Shown one piece after another: positions 31,201-33,845 of a DNA stretch of 33,845 bases. Made by a program: the position numbers and the translations under genes. Within the stretch, counting starts at the first letter, position 1; each line of letters begins with the position of its first letter. This stretch comes from Spongospora subterranea (Eukaryota; Endomyxa; Phytomyxea; Plasmodiophorida; Plasmodiophoridae): NCBI GenBank assembly GCA_900404475.1, contig OUQQ01000196.1, positions 1,797 to 35,641 of the forward strand, in the 5' to 3' direction. The notes under the pieces were generated by a model. The model saw nothing but the letters and a program-made list of their open reading frames with translations, ran no database searches and was not told where the DNA came from.

Positions 31201-33845
31201 GTTGGTTGTATTGATGGCGCACAGCTTGTCCTGCTGCCAGCAACGCCTCTGGTACGTTGCCTGCATGGAGATGTAGCATCGAAATCGACATTAGATAATC
31301 TGATAAGGCGTCGGAAGCACAATTTGGCAGACGATGACATAATGACTCCACGTTCCGAAAGGCGCCAAGAAAAATTATATCCATAAAACGGGAAAACTTT
31401 TGATCTTGACCGAAGCGGTTATACATGTCAACAAAATGTTNTGTCCTGCTGCCAGCAACGCCTCTGGTACGTTGCCTGCATGGAGATGTAGCATCGAAAT
31501 CGACATTAGATAATCTGATAAGGCGTTGGAAGCACAATTTGGCAGACGATGACATAATGACTCCACGTTCCGAAAGGCGCCAAGAAAAATTATATCCATA
31601 AAACGGGAAAACTTTTGATCTTGACCGAAGCGGTTATACATGTCAACAAAATGTTCGGTAAATTGGCTACAGCTATCCCTAACAAACAAAAAAGATTTAT
31701 ATACATAACAGAGCAAAATCAACAAAGCGTAGCGATGTACATGTTTACAATCAACTGCATGATCGATCTGGCCAGCTCAAAAGTCACTTGAGATGGAGAC
31801 TTTAGAAGCCATAGACAGTGGAGCAACAACGGCCCCCGCACCTTCCTGACCAACTGCGCTTCGACTGCCAATGCCAGCGTGTGAGATTCTTTGAGGGCAT
31901 TCCATTGAGATTCGATACAATGAGAGTTTCCTAAGTCTACAAGATTCTCTAAAAATTTTGGGAGCAAAGAGGCACATTCTGAGAGCATATCGATGGGCAT
32001 TGTGCGAGGGCATAGTAACTCTAAAGCAGAATCTGGGAAAAACAACAGATAAATGCATGCCAAGATTCGTACTATTATGTCGTGTGTACCTAAATGCGCC
32101 AGCGCCAAGTTCTGAGTTTCAGTATTGGATGAAGATGATTCGTGCAAATACAGCGACGCCAACAGACTATGGCAGCGAGACTGCAGTAGGTTGTCAGTTA
32201 ACTACAGGAGGACACATGATTAATGCAATGAAAAGGGATAAGGTTTTGATCACTTCTTACTAAAGTCAGGGCCAGGGTTGCCGAATGTTGGGCATCCGAA
32301 TCCTCACGACGCGAATAAGCACACATAGCCATGTTGAAATAGTTTTCTCCACTGCTTATGGCATTCAGACAAAATAGAGAGAAGATAACGACGGCCAGTA
32401 CCTGGGGCAATAATTTATAAGAGTTTTGAACGAATGACTAAGAGCTCTGAATGCGGAGGAAGACATTGTAAACGATGAATACCGGGCGATTTCTGCTTCC
32501 AAAAGCAAAATAGCTTTTTCTTCATCATGTTCCGGCAACAAATCGGCAGAGCATATCTAGGATGGATTACATACAGGCTATGCGATTAACCGAAAGTGAT
32601 ACCGGTTCATTTCTGCAATTACGCCATTTCGCGTTGGCGAACGCAAAAGCTAAGGCCTTTGCTCTACTGGCAGGACAACGGGCGAAGGCGGGACCAAATT
32701 GAGATAAGAAGTCGCCGCTACCTAATTTGATGCAATGTTAGATCACCTGCTGGTTAACAATGTGGTTTAACCTTGACGGGCGCGAACGTCGCTGACCATT
32801 TCAAGGCATTTACCCAAACGCTCCCCAATATTGTCATCAAAATCGAAATTGCAAATAAGTTTCACAGTTCGCAAAAGCATCTAATTTGATAGTAGTCAGA
32901 CTACAGAGGAGATATGATGTCAATACATAAGTTGTACCTGCTCAGCAAATACATCATGGTATGTACTATTGAACAGCATTACCGACATGTTGAAGGATAT
33001 TCCCGAAAGTACGTTCACCTTTTGGAGATCCATTGGATTTGAAGCAAGGATAAGCGATTCTGCAATATCCAGCTGTGATTCAACTTGATCAAAATCGCCG
33101 CCAACCGAGAATGAGCATTGCAGCGCCCTTATGATGTTCTCGAAACTAGACAAATATACGGCGGCGGACTGAAAAAAAATCGAACAATATGACGCCCTTT
33201 TCGGATCTTGTTCTCTGAACGAGATTAAACACGAACTGCATGACTTTTTCGCATGTCTGCCGTCGTTGAGGTACGTTAAACGGCACCAGTCGACGCCGTG
33301 TCTGACCACATCTGATACAAGCTCAAAATAATCGGGGCTGATGCTGGCTGAAAGACATGAAAGTGAGTGAACCAATATAGTTGCAGATCAAGTGAGCGTC
33401 CTACAGAGGGATGGAATGGAACCCTGACCGGTTATCAAAGAACTCCACCAACTCGATAGAATTTTGAGGTCAAGGTCTCCGTCAGAAAGGATATTGATAC
33501 TTGGCATTATCCGAGTTTCTAGTGTAACGAGATCTTTTTGTATCAGCGCCGTATACGCGACACGGTACATCCATTTGACGGCGAAAAAGAGTTCTGCACG
33601 GGGCACAGATTTGGCCCAGCTGCAAATGAAACCTGTTACGTCAACGTTGACCTTGATTTGCGTAGCGGCATCCAGCTCAGAGCGCAATGAGCATTTGAAA
33701 AAGCGAGGATGGTCGCCACTTCTCAACAAATACCGCATGGAGCAACATCGCCAAGTAAAAAATTCCAGGCACGCTTTGGAGCACGATATGTCCCAAGCGG
33801 TCTGATACAAAATTAGGAACAATTTCTTGGAGTGGTCTGAAAACA
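28225..33845 (-). CDS. ESP1: Separase (cohesin-cleaving cysteine protease), 5' partial
   Basis: Separase cleaves the cohesin kleisin Scc1/Rad21 at anaphase onset. The peptidase C50 region is clear: HPVVLILDK and HLPWESMPC (exon 29219-29386), VLDPSSSFYILNPGNDL, the His motif LFLYCGHSAGEQF (His codon 28899-28901), the Cys motif LLLGCSSGLL (Cys codon 28762-28764), GEYEPRG, AGCPAVLGNLWDVTD and DIDRF, and the end CKLTGLVGASPVCYGVPV. Upstream exons encode the long helical repeat region. The first exon runs off the window, so the start is missing. With the two duplicated joins collapsed, about 1,422 residues are visible. The stop at 28225 is used only if the donor at 28232 is not spliced; splicing there continues into 26410-28099. 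The usual GHG is GHS here. Confidence 0.95.
28265..28671. repeat. Duplicated 203-bp segment around a single N (assembly join)
   Basis: 28265-28467 and 28469-28671 are identical apart from one base (A at 28387, G at 28591; synonymous Tyr codon) and meet at N 28468. The copy duplicates part of the separase LWDVTD exon. Because 204 is a multiple of three, the frame survives, but the catalytic-domain segment would be present twice. Confidence 0.95.
31227..31655. repeat. Duplicated 214-bp segment around a single N (assembly join)
   Basis: 31227-31440 and 31442-31655 differ at one base (C at 31312, T at 31527; Asp versus Asn on the minus strand) and meet at N 31441. The 215-bp insertion breaks the separase frame. 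Collapsing it restores AAGQAVRHQYNQ in continuous frame. Confidence 0.95.

Larger units (their letters stand above)
28156..33845 (-). other. Exon-intron map of separase
   Basis: Exons inferred from GT-AG sites and frame, high to low: 33845-33405, 33347-32938, 32880-32772, 32721-32603, 32556-32402, 32351-32261, 32201-31741, 31678-31091, 31049-30794, 30742-30536, 30483-30422, 30351-30279, 30228-29976, 29923-29779, 29720-29442, 29386-29219, 29162-28851, 28791-28233, then 28186-28156 and 28099-26410 if fused. Introns are 41-70 nt, most 50-59. After removing one copy at each duplicated join, the total is 1,996 in-frame codons including the stop. A 42-nt in-frame GT-AG segment at 28341-28382 may be a further intron. 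Boundaries were inferred by eye and no transcript was available. Confidence 0.75.

Noticed and set aside
28265..31655. Two tandem duplications within separase taken as real exon duplications
   Set aside because: Both are interrupted by a single N exactly at the copy boundary with about 99.5% identity, and one breaks the frame. Unmerged contig overlap explains both.

Overview
This is a eukaryotic window. Coding regions are broken by short GT-AG introns (mostly 41-62 nt), and the proteins are typically eukaryotic: a BEACH protein, separase, PUS10 and a VHS-GAT adaptor. Short introns, tight gene spacing and the transposon families suggest a compact genome, most likely an early-diverging (chytrid-like or aphelid-like) fungus. 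I cannot prove the lineage from sequence alone. Oomycetes also have short introns and related DDE elements.

Layout. 1-4970: decayed transposon sequence, mainly one minus-strand DDE transposase copy (716-2082) plus several foldback and direct-repeat fragments. 4973-5647 (-): intact hemerythrin-like protein. 6218-7804 (-): intact, intronless PUS10 tRNA pseudouridine synthase. 8470-8830: further fragments of the DDE element, one forming a 67-bp-arm palindrome. 9080-10102 (+): VHS-GAT trafficking adaptor interrupted by an in-frame TGA, removable as a 24-nt or a 48-nt intron. 10123-18019 (-): one four-exon BEACH gene of about 2,578 residues (ConA-like, PH, BEACH, WD40, terminal zinc finger), convergent with the VHS-GAT gene. 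19503-20785: second decayed DDE copy with a palindrome. 21260-21463: 40-bp tandem repeat. 21551-22970 (+): intact two-exon integrase-like gene. 22971-26409: no gene I can support. 26410-33845 (-): separase, cut by the window edge at its 5' end, whose last exons appear to splice into an ORF of about 560 residues carrying ten CDK-type KTPxRR repeats.

Two single-N positions (28468 and 31441) lie between near-identical copies of 203 and 214 bp inside separase. They look like unmerged contig overlaps, not biology. Collapsing each restores one continuous separase frame: 18 exons, or 20 with the tail, and 1,995 visible residues in the fused model.

How the genes relate. These are independent housekeeping genes: tRNA modification, membrane trafficking/autophagy (VHS-GAT, BEACH) and chromosome segregation (separase). 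They do not form an operon. The most interesting possibility is that separase carries, or sits directly against, a disordered CDK-site-rich partner resembling a securin-type regulator.
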